A DNA stretch of 64,000 nucleotides from Brucella oryzae (GTDB taxonomy: Bacteria > Pseudomonadota > Alphaproteobacteria > Rhizobiales > Rhizobiaceae), in NCBI GenBank assembly GCA_012103035.1, contig JAAVLL010000001.1, forward strand, positions 1,028,501 through 1,092,500, read 5' to 3'. Of this stretch, positions 9,583 through 21,632 are shown piece by piece. Positions within the stretch are counted from its first letter, which is position 1; each line of letters begins with the position of its first letter. The notes beneath the pieces were generated by a model. The model was not told where the DNA came from, did not search any database, and worked only from the letters and a program-made list of their open reading frames with translations. The translations under genes were made by a program, and so were the position numbers.

Positions 9583-10535
9583 CTAGTCTCTATTTTCGCT
9601 GTTTTCGTTCCATCGGAGCAGAAACTGTGACTTTTCGAAAACCAGCACCACCACAAGGGACATCGCGAACGGGATAAGAAGATAGAGCAGGCGGAAGACG
9701 ATCAGCGCTGCCAGCACGTCAGCCTGATTCATATCCGGTAAGCCGGTAAGGAAAACGAGTTCCAGAACACCGAGACCACCCGGAGCGTGCGAGATCAGGG
9801 CTGCCGAGAACGAGACCAGGAAAATGCCGAGAATAATGAGAAAACCGGGATTACCAGCCTCGGGCAGGGCGAAATAGATGATACCGGCGGCACCGATTAA
9901 TTCCAGCGGGGCGACGATGAGTTGCTGCACAACGACCGACATGCGTGGATATTCAAGACGAAAGCTGCCGATCTGAAGCGGGCGCAGGCGTAGCCAGCTC
10001 CCGAAAATGTAAAGCAGCACGAATGCCAGCATCAAAAGTGCGATGACGATGGACACAGTTGGTGTCAGCTCATCGTTGAAGCGCATGAGAATATGCGGCT
10101 CCAATAAGAGAACGATGCTGGATGTTATGATGACACCGAGAATAAATGTGAAAGAACAGAACGCGATAAGAACAGCGATTTCGCTGCCTGGCATGCCTTG
10201 TGAGGAATACGCTCTGTAGCGCACGACCGCACCAGATACGACCGAGGCACCGATATTGTGCGACAAAGCGTAGGTGGTGAAGGAGCAAAGCGCGATAAAC
10301 AGCCAGGAAATTTTGCGTCTGAGATGCAAGAGTGCGATACGATCATAACCTGCAAGTGAACTGTAGGCCAGAAGTGCTGAAGCTGCCGCCAGTGCCCAAT
10401 GATGGGCGCGAATAGCATAAAGACTGTCCAAAACATCGTCGAGCGAGATGCTGCGAAGTTCGCGATAGAGAAGCCCGAAATGCCGACTGCGCAAATACCC
10501 ACGACCGGCCAGATGTAATCCTTTGCTTTCATCAA
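9583..10535 (-). CDS. UPF0104/YbhN-like flippase-domain membrane protein, frameshifted
   Basis: Polytopic membrane protein of the lysylphosphatidylglycerol synthase transmembrane (UPF0104) family. The N-terminus MMKAKDYIWPVVGICAVGISGF begins at 10535; a frame change near 10465 joins it to LLYRELRSISLDDVLDSLYAIRAHHWALAAASALLAYSSL. Later blocks include NIGASVVSGAVVRYRAYSSQGM and the conserved APGGLGVLELVFL near the C-terminus. The product is about 317 residues. Its ATG overlaps the stop of the upstream antiporter gene (10532-10535), implying coupled translation. It probably moves a lipid or glycolipid; the substrate is not known. Confidence 0.8.
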
Positions 10536-12380
10536 CCAGTCACCGTGCCTTCATGCTTCATATCGTCCCCTTTTCTGCCCACGATATCTGTCGATCCGTT
10601 TTCCGATAGTAATCCCAGTGTGTTGGTCTGAGATTCCGCTACTTCGAAAACGGTTTCAGTGTTTTTCTTTATGATCTCAATTCCAATTGCTTTTGCCATT
10701 GCGGCTGCAATTTCTTCTTCACCCAAAATGACAAAATTTGCGCCAAGATCTTGCAAATATTGTGCTTCTGCCTTCGAACAGGCACGTGCGATAATGCTGA
10801 TTTCTGGATTAGCAGCTCTTGCCAATGCTGTCGCCCGTCCAGCCTCGAAGGCATTGGGTATTGCTATGACCAAATTTCGAGCCGAGGCGGGATTGGCCGC
10901 TTTCAGTATTTCTGAATCTGAAGCGTTGCCAGCAATGGCTTCAATGCCTTTTCTTTCAGCGAAATGCTGATCTTCGGCGAATCTTCAATGACAAGAAAAG
11001 GCGTGTTTTCTACCCGCAAGCCTGCTGCGATCCTTGCACCGATCTGGCCGTAGCCAACGACAATCGTATGTCCGGTTAGCAACGTTTGTGGCAAAGGTTC
11101 AGGTTCGGAAATGCTGAGTTCGATGCCAGTGTTTTCACCGGCAGACGTTTCGCTTTTGCTTCGCTTTTCGATCCATGGGCGCATTCGTTCCGCGGCAATG
11201 AACATAACCGGATTGAGGAAGATCGAAAGGATTGCGCCAGCGAGAATGAGGTCGCGTCCCGCTGGTGGGAGAAGGTTAAGACTGACGCCCAACCCCGCCA
11301 GAATGAACGAGAACTCACCAATTTGCGCAAGGCTTGCCGAAATGGTGAGTGCCGTGCTGACCGGGCGGCGGAAAGCGCGGACGATGAAGAACGCCGCGAC
11401 CGACTTGCCGATGAGAATGATGGCAAGCGTTCCGAGCAGGGGAGCGGATCGCGAAGCAGGCTCATCGGGTCGAACAGCATGCCGACCGAGATGAAGAACA
11501 GAACCGCGAAAGCATCGCGCAAGGGAAGGGATTCTTCTGCGGCCCGATGGCTGAGTTCGGATTCACTCATCACCATGCCGGCGAAGAATGCCCCCAGCGC
11601 GAAGGAAACGCCAAACAGATGCGCCGCACCGAAAGCGACGCCCAGTGCAATGGCCAGCACGCCCAGACGGAACAATTCGCGCGACCCGGTTTGAGCCACG
11701 ACATTCAGAAGCCACGGTATGACCTTGCGACCGACGATGAGCATCAGGGCGACGAATAGAACAACCTTGGCAATGGTGAGAAGGATGATGCCGCCAATTC
11801 CAAGGCCGAGCCATGAAACGATGGGATCGCTTGCTGCCGTGCCTTCCGCACGGCCTGTTACACTGGCGACTGCCGGAAGCAGCACCAGTGCCATAACCAT
11901 TGCGAGATCTTCGACGATTAGCCAGCCGACCGCAATGCGTCCGCGCTCCGTATCGATGAGGCGGCGCTCTTGCATGGCGCGCAGCAGGACGACCGTACTG
12001 GCCGTAGAAAGAGCCAGGCCGAAAACCAGCCCTGCTTGTACATCCCAACCGAGGGCGAGGCCAAGGCCGGTGCCAAGTGCTGCGGCGGCTGCGATCTGCG
12101 CAAGCGCGCCGGGAACCGCGATGGCTTTGACGGAAAGAAGATCCTTGAGGGAAAAATGCAGGCCCACGCCGAACATCAGCAGGATGACGCCAATTTCGGC
12201 AAGCTGAAGAATGAGATCCTGATCTGCAACGAAACCGGGTGTGTGCGGACCGGCAATGACACCGGCGAGAAGATAGCCGACGAGAGGAGAAATTTTCAGA
12301 CGGGTGGCTATCGCACCGAAGATGAAGGCCAAACATAACCCGATGACGATTGTCGCAATCAAAGGCGTGTCATGGGGCAT
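10532..12380 (-). CDS. KefB/YbaL-type cation:proton antiporter with TrkA-N domain, frameshifted
   Basis: Inner-membrane monovalent cation:proton antiporter (CPA2 family), likely K+ efflux. MPHDTPLIATIVIGLCLAFIFGAIA at 12380 is the preferred start; nine upstream in-frame codons add nothing recognisable. Marks are RLKISPLVGYLLAGVIAGPHTPGF, STASTVVLLRAM, GWLIVEDLAMVMALVLLP and SFALGAFFAGMVMSES. A C-terminal Rossmann domain begins GHTIVVGYGQIGARIAAGL and continues in another frame as LVIAIPNAFEAGRATALARAANP...DLGANFVILGEEEIA. Frame breaks lie near 11450 and 10930. The last bases overlap the next gene. Confidence 0.87.
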
Positions 12381-12421
12381 CAGGTGCCTTCCCCTCTGGC
12401 TTTTCAATTTTGTAAATGGGA

Positions 12422-12449
12422 GCCGGGCAAGGCCTGAACCTTGCCCGGC
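12422..12449 (-). terminator. Terminator after secDF
   Basis: Perfect 11-bp stem GCCGGGCAAGG/CCTTGCCCGGC with a 6-base loop, just after the secDF stop at 12457. No long T-tract follows. Confidence 0.65.
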
Positions 12450-12456
12450 AGATGGC

Positions 12457-14985
12457 TTATTTCTGCGCTGCGGCGCTGTCTTCGATCGCCTGGTGGACTT
12501 CCTTGCGATGCTGCCACCAGTTGCCTAGCAGAAGCAGGATCGGAGCAGCGATGAAGATCGACGACGACGTTGCGATAACAATACCGAACAGCATAGGCAC
12601 GGCAAAATTGTGAACCGCGCTGCCGCCCCATACAGCCATTGGGAGCATACACAGGAACGTTGTCATCGATGTATAGATACAGCGGACGAGCACCTGATTG
12701 ATACTCATATCGATGATCTCGCGCAGTGGCTTGGATTTATAAAGACGCATGTTTTCACGCATGCGGTCATAAACCACGACCTTGTCGTTTACCGAATAAC
12801 CGATAGCTGTCAGAAGTGCTGCTATGGCCGTCAGGTTGAAGTCGAGTTGGAACAGAGCAAAAGCCAACCATCTTCGTGGTGTCCAGGATAAGCGTGATGA
12901 TCGCGCCCATCGCAAAGAACCATTCGAAGCGCCACCAGAGATAGATGAGCATGCCAAGTGCGGACAGAATGACGGCAATGAAGCCTGAGCGCGCCAGTTC
13001 ACCAGAGACCTTCGGGCCCACGACTTCTGTACGCTCGATTTTCACACCGGGGTCGAGTTCGGTAACAGCTTGCCGCATCTTGTTGACGGCAACCGTCTGC
13101 GCTTCCTCGCCACCGTCCTGACGCTGAACGCGGATCAGAACATCGTTCGGGCTACCGGCAGACTGAAGTGCTACTTCACCAAGTCCCAGCGCGCCGAGTT
13201 TTTCGCGCAGTTGTGCCAGATCGGCTGGTTGTGACGTGACGATTTCCGCCTGGATACCGCCCTTGAAGTCGATGCCGTAATTCAGCCCTGGCTTGAAGAA
13301 CAGGCCAATTGACAGGATAGACAGCACGATCGAGACGCCAATACCGACGAAACGGGCGTTCATGAAGCTGATATTCGTCTTTTCTGGCACGAATTTCAGG
13401 AACGGTTCGATGACGAGCACCTTCAGCTTACGCTTGCGAACGTACCAGGCCATGACCATGCGAACCAGCGTCACATCCGTGAACATGGAGATAGCGATAC
13501 CGAGCATCATGGTGATCGCAAAGCCACGAACCGGACCTGTGCCGAAGGTGAACAGCAGTAAGGTCGAGATCAGCGATGTGACATTCGCGTCCACAATGGT
13601 GGCGAAGGCGCTATGGAAGCCTTTATCCAGCGCGGCCATGGCCCCGAGGCCCCGTCGCGTTTCCTCACGAATACGTTCGTTGATGAGAATATTGGCGTCA
13701 ACCGCGATACCAATACCGAGAATGATACCGGCGATGCCAGGCAATGTCAGCGTTGCGCCGATAAGGCTCAAGGCGGAGAAGGTGAGCAATGTGTGGAGCA
13801 ACAGTGCTACGTTGGCAATGGTACCCCATACACCGTAAAGAAGCTGGATGAATACCGCGACCAGCACGAACCCGACGATACCCGTGATCAAGCCCATTTT
13901 GATGGCGTCACCGCCGAGGTCCGGACCAACCGTCCGTTCTTCTATAACGGTCAGTGGTGCGGGCAAGGCGCCAGCGCGCAGAAGCGCGGAGAGAACAACC
14001 GTGTCCTGAACCGTAAAGCTGCCGGAAATCTGGCCCGAGCCGCCCGTAATGGGTTCACGGATGACCGGCGCACTCAGCACCTTGCCGTCGAGTACGATTG
14101 CGAATGGACGATTGACGTTCTTCGTCGTGATGTCGGCGAACTGGCGTGCGCCGAGACTATCGAAACGGAAAGACACGATAGGCTCATTGGTGCGCTGGTC
14201 AAAACCTGCACGCGCATCGGTGAGGCGTTCGCCGGACAAGGCGATCTGATCCTCGATCGGGTATTTGATGTTCGGATCCTTGGAATCCGGCATGATGGTC
14301 ACGCCTGGAGGGTGGATCGTTCGGATTGGCGTCCGCGACCATATGAAAACTCATTTTGGCCGTGCTTCCGAGGAGCTGACGAAGCTGCGCGGGGTCCTGA
14401 AGGCCGGGGAGCTGAACGACGATACGATCTGAGCCTACACGCTGAATGGAAGGCTCAGCGACACCGACTTGATCGACGCGCTGACGGATGATTTCAAGGC
14501 TCTGTTGGAGAGCGGCATCAAGACGGTAGTTGAAGCCTGCCTCTGTCAGAGTGAGACGTACCTGGTTGTCATTCGATGCAACGTCTATGTCATTGATCGC
14601 CGTGCCGAAACCGCTGGTGTTGACCTGTGAGATCAAGGTGCGTAGTGCAGTTTCTGCCTTGGAACGCTGGTCGGCATCAGGGATGGTCACGACAACGGCG
14701 TCGCCGACAGCGCGGATTGACTGCGGCTGGATACGCTCGGCGCGCAGCTTGCTGCGGGCATCATCAAGCAGAGAGCGTAAACGGTCTTTTTCAGGCTCGC
14801 TGCATCGACTTCAAGCACAAGATACGAGCCGCCGCGCAGATCAAGGCCGAGCGTGACCTGACGCTTCGGGAACCAAGACGGCATCGCCTCCAGTTGCTTT
14901 TGAGTAAAAAGTTGGGCAAGGCAATAATCACACCGATCGCAACGATCAGGCTATAAAGCACAACCACCCATTTCGAAGTACGCAT
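12457..14985 (-). CDS. secDF: Fused protein translocase subunit SecDF, frameshifted
   Basis: Single polypeptide joining SecD and SecF, the membrane subunits that use proton motive force to help export through SecYEG. It starts at 14985 with MRTSKWVVVLYSLIVAIGVIIALPNF. SecD marks are VTLGLDLRGGSYLVLEVD, IRQRVDQVGVAEPSIQRVGSDRIVVQLPG and AGIAGIILGIGIAVDANILINERIREE. SecF follows in the same frame: NARFVGIGVSIVLSILSIGLFF, LNYGIDFKGG, and YSVNDKVVVYDRMREN in the last part. About 843 residues. Breaks near 14910 and 14790 each fit one base lost from TTTTTT and AAAAAA; others lie near 14320 and 12880. An essential-type gene broken four times argues for sequence error. No yajC is seen upstream. Confidence 0.95.
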
Positions 14986-15078
14986 GGATTAAGGTTCCGG
15001 TTGGGATGCCAATTCCCACTCATCAAGTGGCGTTGTAGGCATTGTTTGTAATGACGTTAGATTCGTAAGGGCCATTCT
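14986..15078. other. Short intergenic region upstream of secDF
   Basis: It holds the presumed secDF leader and a stem GCCATTCTT/AAGAATGGC (15071-15090) next to a second small palindrome GGCGCA/TGCGCC (15087-15101). These may end transcription of the upstream small gene. Confidence 0.4.
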
Positions 15079-15498
15079 TCAAGAATGGCGCATTATGCGC
15101 CTTTCGGAGGCGCACGGGCAGAGCAAAATGTCTCTGCAAAACTGTAAGCTTTTGGAAATCCTGTGCCGCGTTGGCTGTTTTCGACTTTGGAAAAACAACA
15201 GCTGCCGCCGTAACGGCAGCGCTGCTCCGGTGCCATCAAGATAAACCGTTTTGATCTTTGCTGCGATAGCTTCGATCAAAATCGCCCGCATGGGCTGGGG
15301 TGACGGAGTGGACTGCTGGCGAACAGGTGTTGCTCGGCTGCTTTCGACCTGTCTTGCCGCGATGCCGCCAGAGTGGGCGCGAGCAACATCTTGGTCGGAG
15401 GTCGAAAAATCTACGGCAAACAGAAAGGCAGTGAACGACAGAACGCACGTAACGAACAGCATGAAACCATGCCGCTTGTGCTGTTCCGTGTTTTTCAT
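15079..15498 (-). CDS. Possible small membrane-anchored hypothetical protein
   Basis: The leftward frame begins MKNTEQHKRHGFMLFVTCVLSFTAFLFAVDFS, a basic start followed by one good membrane helix, then a Pro/Gln/Ser-rich stretch. The last half (RQLLFFQSRKQPTRHRISKS...) does not look protein-like, so the true C-terminus may lie in another frame. No family is recognised. It ends at two small stem-loops. Treat as tentative. Confidence 0.35.
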   Translation of the reverse strand: MKNTEQHKRHGFMLFVTCVLSFTAFLFAVDFSTSDQDVARAHSGGIAARQVESSRATPVRQQSTPSPQPMRAILIEAIAAKIKTVYLDGTGAALPLRRQLLFFQSRKQPTRHRISKSLQFCRDILLCPCASERRIMRHS

Positions 15499-15745
15499 GC
15501 CCTTCATCAAATCGCCAAGACTTTCTTTAGAGTCTATCTGTGGAGTTGAGTCAGCTTTTCACACTCACTGCGAATCCTCATTAATCATTTGTGTTCGCAC
15601 GAACAAGGAAATACTGGCATTAAGGCCCGTCTTATACGTTATGGATCCGCTTCCCGAGTATTATGAAATCTTGTAGAGCTGCGCCTTGCATCCGTTTTAG
15701 GGCGCTTTATGTTGAAACCATGTCTCATTTAACGGCAGAATTGAA

Positions 15746-18318
15746 TTGGCATATTCATCGACGTTTCGTGTTCTTGCATTTTCTCTTCTGATCAGCTGCC
15801 TTTACCGGGCGGCATTGTGTCTGGCATTGCGCAGGACAACAAACAAACGACACCGCCGGCGGCACAAATGGCGCCGTCCACAGTGGCGCAAAACGACTTA
15901 GCTCAGCAAGAGCCCGCTGCCCCGGTCAGCAACAAGCTCCGGTGCCCGTTTCCGGTGTCGTTCAACAGCAAAAGCCGATTATCAACGATCTAAAGCAGCA
16001 AACGAAGCGGATAAGCGACCAGCTTCCGAAAGCGGCTTCAAATGATGAAACACTGGCCAACCTCAAGCTTCAGCTCGATTGCTTTCGAAGAAGCTTCTGG
16101 AAGCAGGCGTATCATTTCGTCCGCGTCTCGGTGAAATCAATACGCGGCTGGAACAGCGGGCCCAGCACCTTCAGGCGACCAGCCGCCGGAACCAGCAATT
16201 GTCAGCGAAGAACGCGCTCGTCTGACCGCTGAGAAAGCAGAAATAAATGCCGTCGTGGGCGAGACCGAAGATACATCGCTTTCCGTCAATCAGATGTCCG
16301 CGAAGATCGGTGACATGCGCCGCGATCTTTTGCAAGAACACTTTCTCAGCGTGTAAACATCGACACCACGCTCGGCACGGAGGTCGCATCAGCTGCCAGT
16401 AATCAGATGGTTTCGCTCTGGCGCATTGTTCAGTCCTGGTGGCGTTTTGTAAGCACGTTTAAGCTCAAGTCGTTTCTTGCCGCCGCCTTCTTCGCTTTTG
16501 CGGCTGCGCTGATTATCCAGTTGGGTGCAAGACGTCTTCTCGGAACGCTCTATCAGCGCGATCCAACGGTGGAGTCCCCATCCTATCTAAGTCGTCTTTC
16601 GGTAGCGTTCTGGTCTACGGTGATACCGTCGGCAGCTGTTGGCGTTTTCTGGCGACAACTTATTTTTCATGAACTATTTCAATGTCTTGAGAACAGACAT
16701 TGCAACCTTGTTCCAATCGCTGTTTTGGTGCTCGGGCTTGTCTTTTCATTCATAGACTGGCGTCCGCGTGTATCAGTTCGGATATGCCACAGTGGCGACT
16801 GGTTCCGATTGCACCGCGCCCGGGACGCGTATTGGGCTGGCTGATAACAGGTACCGCGTTGACCAGTGGTCTCGATTCCTTCTTCGGAAAGGTCAATCAG
16901 ATTTTATCGTCGCCACTGTCGCTGACTATGGCCAAAAGCTTGCTCGCCACGGTGATGGTGGGCGTTCTCATTCTTGCGATTGCATTTCTAAAGCCGGTTG
17001 AACGTGAAAAGGATGGTGCCATCCGGTCATGGTCGCGTGCATTCAGAACATTCTTGATCATACTGGGTCTTCTGCCCGTTCTGGCTGCAGTTTTCGGCTA
17101 TATTGGTTTGGCACGTTTCATATCGCAGCAAATTGTCGTCACAGGTGCATTCCTCGTTACCATGTATATGGGCTTCCTGACGGCGCGCGCGATTTCCGAG
17201 GAGCAGGCTTTCGCATCCAGCCAGATTGGCAAGGCAATGCGGGACCGTTTTCATTTCGACGACGCAACTCTTGACCAACTGGGTCTTGTGGCAGGGATTC
17301 TGATCAATCTCGTCGTCGCGTTAATCGGTATTCCACTTGTTCTAATGCAGCTTGGCTTCCAGTGGGCTGAACTAAAAGCACTTTCTATCAGCTGATGACC
17401 GGCTTCCAGATCGGCAATATTTCGATCTCGCTCATGGGACTGCTGACCGGTGTGCTGCTGTTCGTGATTGGCTATTTGCTGACACGCTGGTTCCAGAACT
17501 GGCTCGACAATAGCGTCATGGCGCGTGGTCGTGTCGATTCCGGCGTGCGCAATTCGATCCGCACGGTCATAGGCTATGTGGGGCTTTGTCTTGCCGCCTT
17601 GGTGGGTATATCAGCGGCCGGGTTCAATATGTCGAACCTCGCCCTTATTGCCGGTGGTCTGTCTCTCGGTATCGGTTTTGGTCTCCAGAATATTGTCCAG
17701 AATTTTGTTTCCGGCCTTATTCTCCTTGCCGAACGTCCGTTCAAGGTTGGTGACTGGGTTGAAGCTGGCACAGTCAGCGGTATCGTCAAGAAGATCAGCG
17801 TACGCGCGACGGAAGTGGAAACCTTCCAGAAGCAGTCTATCATCGTGCCGAATTCAACGCTTATCAACGGTAATGTCGGCAACTGGACGCATCGCAACAA
17901 GCTCGGGCGCATCGATATCAATGTGCAGGCCTCCTATACGGAGGAGCCGCGGCGGGTTCACGCGCTGCTTCTCGAAATCGTTCGTGGTCATCCGTCGATC
18001 TTGAAGAATCCGGAGCCATTTGTCGCGTTTCAAAGCATGAATGATTCACTGATGATTTTTGATATCTACGCCTATGTGGCCGACGTCACATCGACGGGTG
18101 GTATCAAAAATGAGTTACGATTCCAGATTGTCGAGCGCTTCCACGAGGAAGGGTTGCATCTGTCTTCGACCAGGACCGATCTGATGCTCAGCGTGCCTGA
18201 AATTGAAAAGCTCTCCGGCTTGATGCAGAAGGAAAAGGAGCTTTCTCCCGGTGCCAAGAAGAAAAAGGCGAACGTGGAAAAGCCGGAAATTAAAGAGGAT
18301 GAAGACGATCGGGCTTGA
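15746..18318 (+). CDS. Large MscS-family mechanosensitive channel with DUF3772-type N-terminus, many frameshifts
   Basis: Membrane channel that should open under hypo-osmotic shock. A TTG start at 15746 gives a signal-like segment (AYSSTFRVLAFSLLISCL). A periplasmic coiled region follows (QQQKPIINDLKQQTKRISDQLPKAASNDETLANLKLQLD), then several membrane helices from about 16440. The last 308 residues (17395-18318) are in one frame and hold the MscS core: LIAGGLSLGIGFGLQNIVQNFVSGLILLAERPFKVGDWVEAG and IIVPNSTLINGNVGNW. The tail is Lys/Glu-rich. At least seven frame changes lie between 15800 and 17385. Restored length is about 857 residues, usual for this subfamily. Confidence 0.85.
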
Positions 18319-18437
18319 TGAACATTTCGTTCAGTTGCAGTTCAGTTTTGTCCGCTTATAAAGAGGATGACAGAGGGCAATAGGCTCACGCAACATCGGA
18401 CATATCGCGGCGGGAGCGATGGAAAGGTCGGGACGGT

Positions 18438-18728
18438 ATGAACAGAAATCAGGTCAACAGCTTGGGTAAGCTTGTTTTCGGTGTAGTAGTCGGTTTTTCA
18501 GCCTCAGTTGGCGGCGCTCTTGCTGCTCAGATTTCCAACAATGATAGCGGACCTCAGACGATTGTGGTCACGGAAGGTGCTTCCAAGCGCGAAATGATCG
18601 TCGCGCCTGGTGAAACTGTCGAATTCTGCGCCTCGGGCTGTTTCGTAACCTTTCCAAATGGAGATCGCGAAGCCCTGACTGGCGACGAAACAATTACGCT
18701 TAGCGGGGGCAAGGCTACGTTGAAATAG
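18438..18728 (+). CDS. Small secreted hypothetical protein
   Basis: A 96-residue intact frame. The N-terminus carries a signal peptide (KLVFGVVVGFSASVGGALA, cleavage after AQ near residue 30). The mature part is a short beta-rich domain with two nearby cysteines (EFCASGCFVTF) that could form a disulfide. I recognise no named family. It follows the MscS gene by 119 bases and ends at a terminator. Confidence 0.65.
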   Translation: MNRNQVNSLGKLVFGVVVGFSASVGGALAAQISNNDSGPQTIVVTEGASKREMIVAPGETVEFCASGCFVTFPNGDREALTGDETITLSGGKATLK

Positions 18729-18749
18729 GCTTTCCATTTCAGGAGGCCA

Positions 18750-18776
18750 AAAAGCCGAGGTATTGCCTCGGCTTTT
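18750..18776. terminator. Bidirectional rho-independent terminator
   Basis: Perfect stem AAAAGCCGAGG/CCTCGGCTTTT with a 5-base loop between the secreted protein gene and the convergent FAD enzyme gene ending at 18788. Confidence 0.9.
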
Positions 18777-18787
18777 AATGACGTTTC

Positions 18788-21348
18788 CTAACTGCGAGGC
18801 TTCAGGTTTTCCGGGTCGTAGAGAGGCTTGTATCCGATGGATAGCACCTCAACCGGATAAGTCTCGCCGAAATATTCTACGTTCAGTTTACAACCTTCCT
18901 GACAGTAAGCCCACGGTAGATAAGCGAGAGCGATGTTCTTGCCGATTGTTGGACCATATGCGACTGAGGTTGTAAAAGATCGGCGGCCAAGCTCGTCTAT
19001 GAGTGTTTCTCCGGTTTGTGGATCCAGTACGGGCATGATACCGACCGGATAGCGAGCGACGCCCTTCGAATCGACATTATCGGTCATGACCAGTGTGCAG
19101 AGCATGGCGGGCTGATGTTCGCGGGCGCGATATTCGACATGCTTTGCCTTGCCGCGGAAATCGGCTTCCTTGACCTTCGGACGCGCCAGGTCGGCTTCGA
19201 TGAGATTATACTCCGTCAGCAGATCAGCATTCTGAAGCCGCAGACTCTTTTCCATGCGACGGGTATTGGCATAGGTTTCGACACCAACAGCAATCGTGCC
19301 AGTGGAGCGCAGCGCATCCCATACGGCGAGGCCGTCTTCATAGCGCATGTGCAATTCCCAACCCTGTTCGCCGACATAGGAAATACGGAAAGCGGTCACG
19401 TCCTTGCCCGCAATCCTGATTGGCTTGATCGCAGCAAAGGGAAGTTCTCGGCATCAAGCCCTCCCGGGTTCTCGACAACCTTCTTGAGGTTTTCGCGGGC
19501 ATTCGGCCCCCATATGCCAATAGTGACATATTTCTCCGTCACATCAGTGATGGTGACGTCAAAACCCTTATCTTCAGCCACGCGGCGCATATAATGGAAA
19601 TCGCGCGGGCCTGCATCAGCGCCATTGATCATGCGGATGCAGTCAGCCATGCGGATTGCCGTAAAGTCTGCGCGCACCATACCTTCGTCGTCGAGGAAGT
19701 GGGTATAGATACCCTTGCCGATATTGGCATCGCCGCCAATCTTGGCCGCGCAAAGCCATTCCATCAGCTCGACATGATCAGGCCCTTCTATATCGTACAT
19801 GGCAAAATGCGAGAGATTGATGATGCCGCAATTTTCGGTCAGCTCGAGATGTTCGGCATTGGAAACACGCCAGAAATGGCGATTGTCCCATTCATTTTCA
19901 CGCACCGGAACGCGGTCGCCGTATTTTTCCAGCAGATGCTCATTGGCGGCATAGCCATGTGCGCGCTCCCAGCCGCCGAGTTCCATGAAATAGCCGCCAA
20001 GCTCCACTTCACGCTCATAGAAGGGCGAACGGCGGATATTGCGTCCCTTGGAGAAGGGCTCACGAGGATGCACTGCCGGGTTATAAACCTTCATTGCCGT
20101 TTCGGTGCAGCGATCCCAGATGAACTGCTCGGTCATCTGGTGGGGATAGAAACGGGAATAGTCGATGGCGTGATGGTCGATGGATGTGCGCCCATCGGTC
20201 ATCCAGTCGGCGATGAGCTTGCCCATGCCGGGACCATCCTTGACCCAGATTGCGACTGCGTACCAGAGACCGCGCACCTTCTGGCTTTCGCCCATGGAAG
20301 GGCCGCCATCGGTGGTGACTTGCAGGAAGCCGTTGAAGGAATGGCTTTCATTATAGCCAAGCTCGCCGAGGATCGGGGTCAGTTCGATGGCGCGTTCGAG
20401 CGGTTCCAGAACCTGTTCCATATCGAGGTCGCGCTGGGATGGTGAAAGCCGCGCTTCGTGCTTTTCCAGAAGATCGCGCGGGTGGCAGAGGCGCGGATTG
20501 GTCTCTTCGTAATAGCCCCATTCGATCTGGCCGCCTTCGGCGGTCTTCGGGTCGCCCGTGTCGCGCATATAGGCGGAATTGCCCTGATCGCGCATGAGCG
20601 GCCAGCCGATTTCCTTGCCGGTGCCTTCGAATTCATTATAGGGACCGAAGAATGTCAGCGGATGGTCAATCGGCATGACAGGCAGGTCTTCACCGACCAT
20701 CTCGGCAATCAAGCGCCCCCAGAGGCCAGCGCAGACCACGACATAATCCGCTTCTATGGTGCCGCGATGGGTGACGACGCCCTTGATGCGGCCGTTTTCG
20801 ACCAGCAGCGACTGGGCTGGCGTATTGGCAAAGCTTTGCAATTTGCCAGCCGCTTCCGCCTGATCGATCAGCTTGCCGGCGACCGTCTGCGAACGCGGGA
20901 TGACCAGACCGGCATCCGGGTCCCATAGGCCGCCCTGAACCATGCTTTCTTCGATGAGCGGAAATTTTTCCTTGATCTCTGCCGGTTCCATCAGGCGGGC
21001 ACGGGTGCCGAACGCTTTGCCCGATGCGATCTTGCGCTTGATTTCATTCATGCGGGCATCGTCACCGACACGCGCCACCTCGATACCGCCGACGCGGGCG
21101 TAATGGCCCATCTTTTCATAGAAATCGATAGAATAGAGTGTGGTCCAGCACGACAGAAAGTCATGACTTGTCGCATAGCAGAAATCTGATGCATGCGCGG
21201 TCGAGCCGATATCGGTCGGAATTCCGGATTTATCGATGCCGACGATATCGTCCCAGCCGCGTTCAATCAGATGATGTGCGACCGAAGCGCCGACGATGCC
21301 GCCGAGCCCGACAATCACGACTTTCGCCTTTTTAGGAAACTCTGCCAT
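18788..21348 (-). CDS. FAD-dependent oxidoreductase with GcvT domain (dimethylglycine/sarcosine dehydrogenase-like), one frameshift
   Basis: Cytoplasmic flavoenzyme of about 853 residues that probably demethylates an N-methyl amine and passes the one-carbon unit to tetrahydrofolate. The N-terminus has the Rossmann FAD motif (VVIVGLGGIVGASVAHHL, GxGxxG at 14-20) and a DAO domain (GGLWDPDAGLVIP, ADYVVVCAGLWGR). The C-terminal half is a GcvT/aminomethyltransferase domain (HFAMYDIEGPDHVELMEWLCA, YVTIGIWGPNARENL, FRISYVGEQGWELHMRYEDGLAVWDAL). The frame breaks once, near 19440. The GlxA/AraC regulator gene directly upstream suggests induction by a betaine-, glycine- or carnitine-related compound. 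The exact substrate is not fixed by sequence. Confidence 0.85.
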
Positions 21349-21632
21349 TTTATGCGACCCTAGTTAGTATTTGACAAAACCATAATCGTTGGTCGGTCGC
21401 GACATTTGCCTTTATACGACATATTCGCCGTCTGACACGACTGCGTCCATCGCCGGCCACAATCACGGTTTTTCGCAATCGAGCTGTTCTGCGAGCGATA
21501 TGGCGGAACGTATCGCACCTGATTTTAAACTGATTCCGAAAGACGCGTTACGGTTCTGATTTTCTTATTCTTTTACACGCGGGCCAGGCACGCTTCATGC
21601 AGCGGATCTTTGTGTTCGCAAACTGATTCAGC
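21349..21632. promoter_or_regulatory. Promoter region of the FAD enzyme with a candidate activator site
   Basis: A 284-base gap between the regulator gene and the enzyme gene, both read leftwards. Two related half-sites (CGACATTTGCC at 21400-21410 and CGACATATTCGCC at 21417-21429) stand in direct orientation 17 bases apart, a layout common for AraC-type activators. The assignment is inferred. Confidence 0.35.

Noticed and set aside
13613..14491. Rightward 292-codon open frame
   Set aside because: Antisense shadow of secDF, with low-complexity charged sequence.
15746..18318. Interpretation of the MscS gene and others as decayed pseudogenes
   Set aside because: The breaks are single-base, fall mostly in runs, and hit essential-type genes at the same rate; true decay would also show stops, deletions and uneven loss.
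19594..20445. Rightward 283-codon open frame inside the FAD enzyme gene
   Set aside because: It is the antisense shadow of a strongly conserved GcvT/FAD coding region; its translation matches no known protein pattern.
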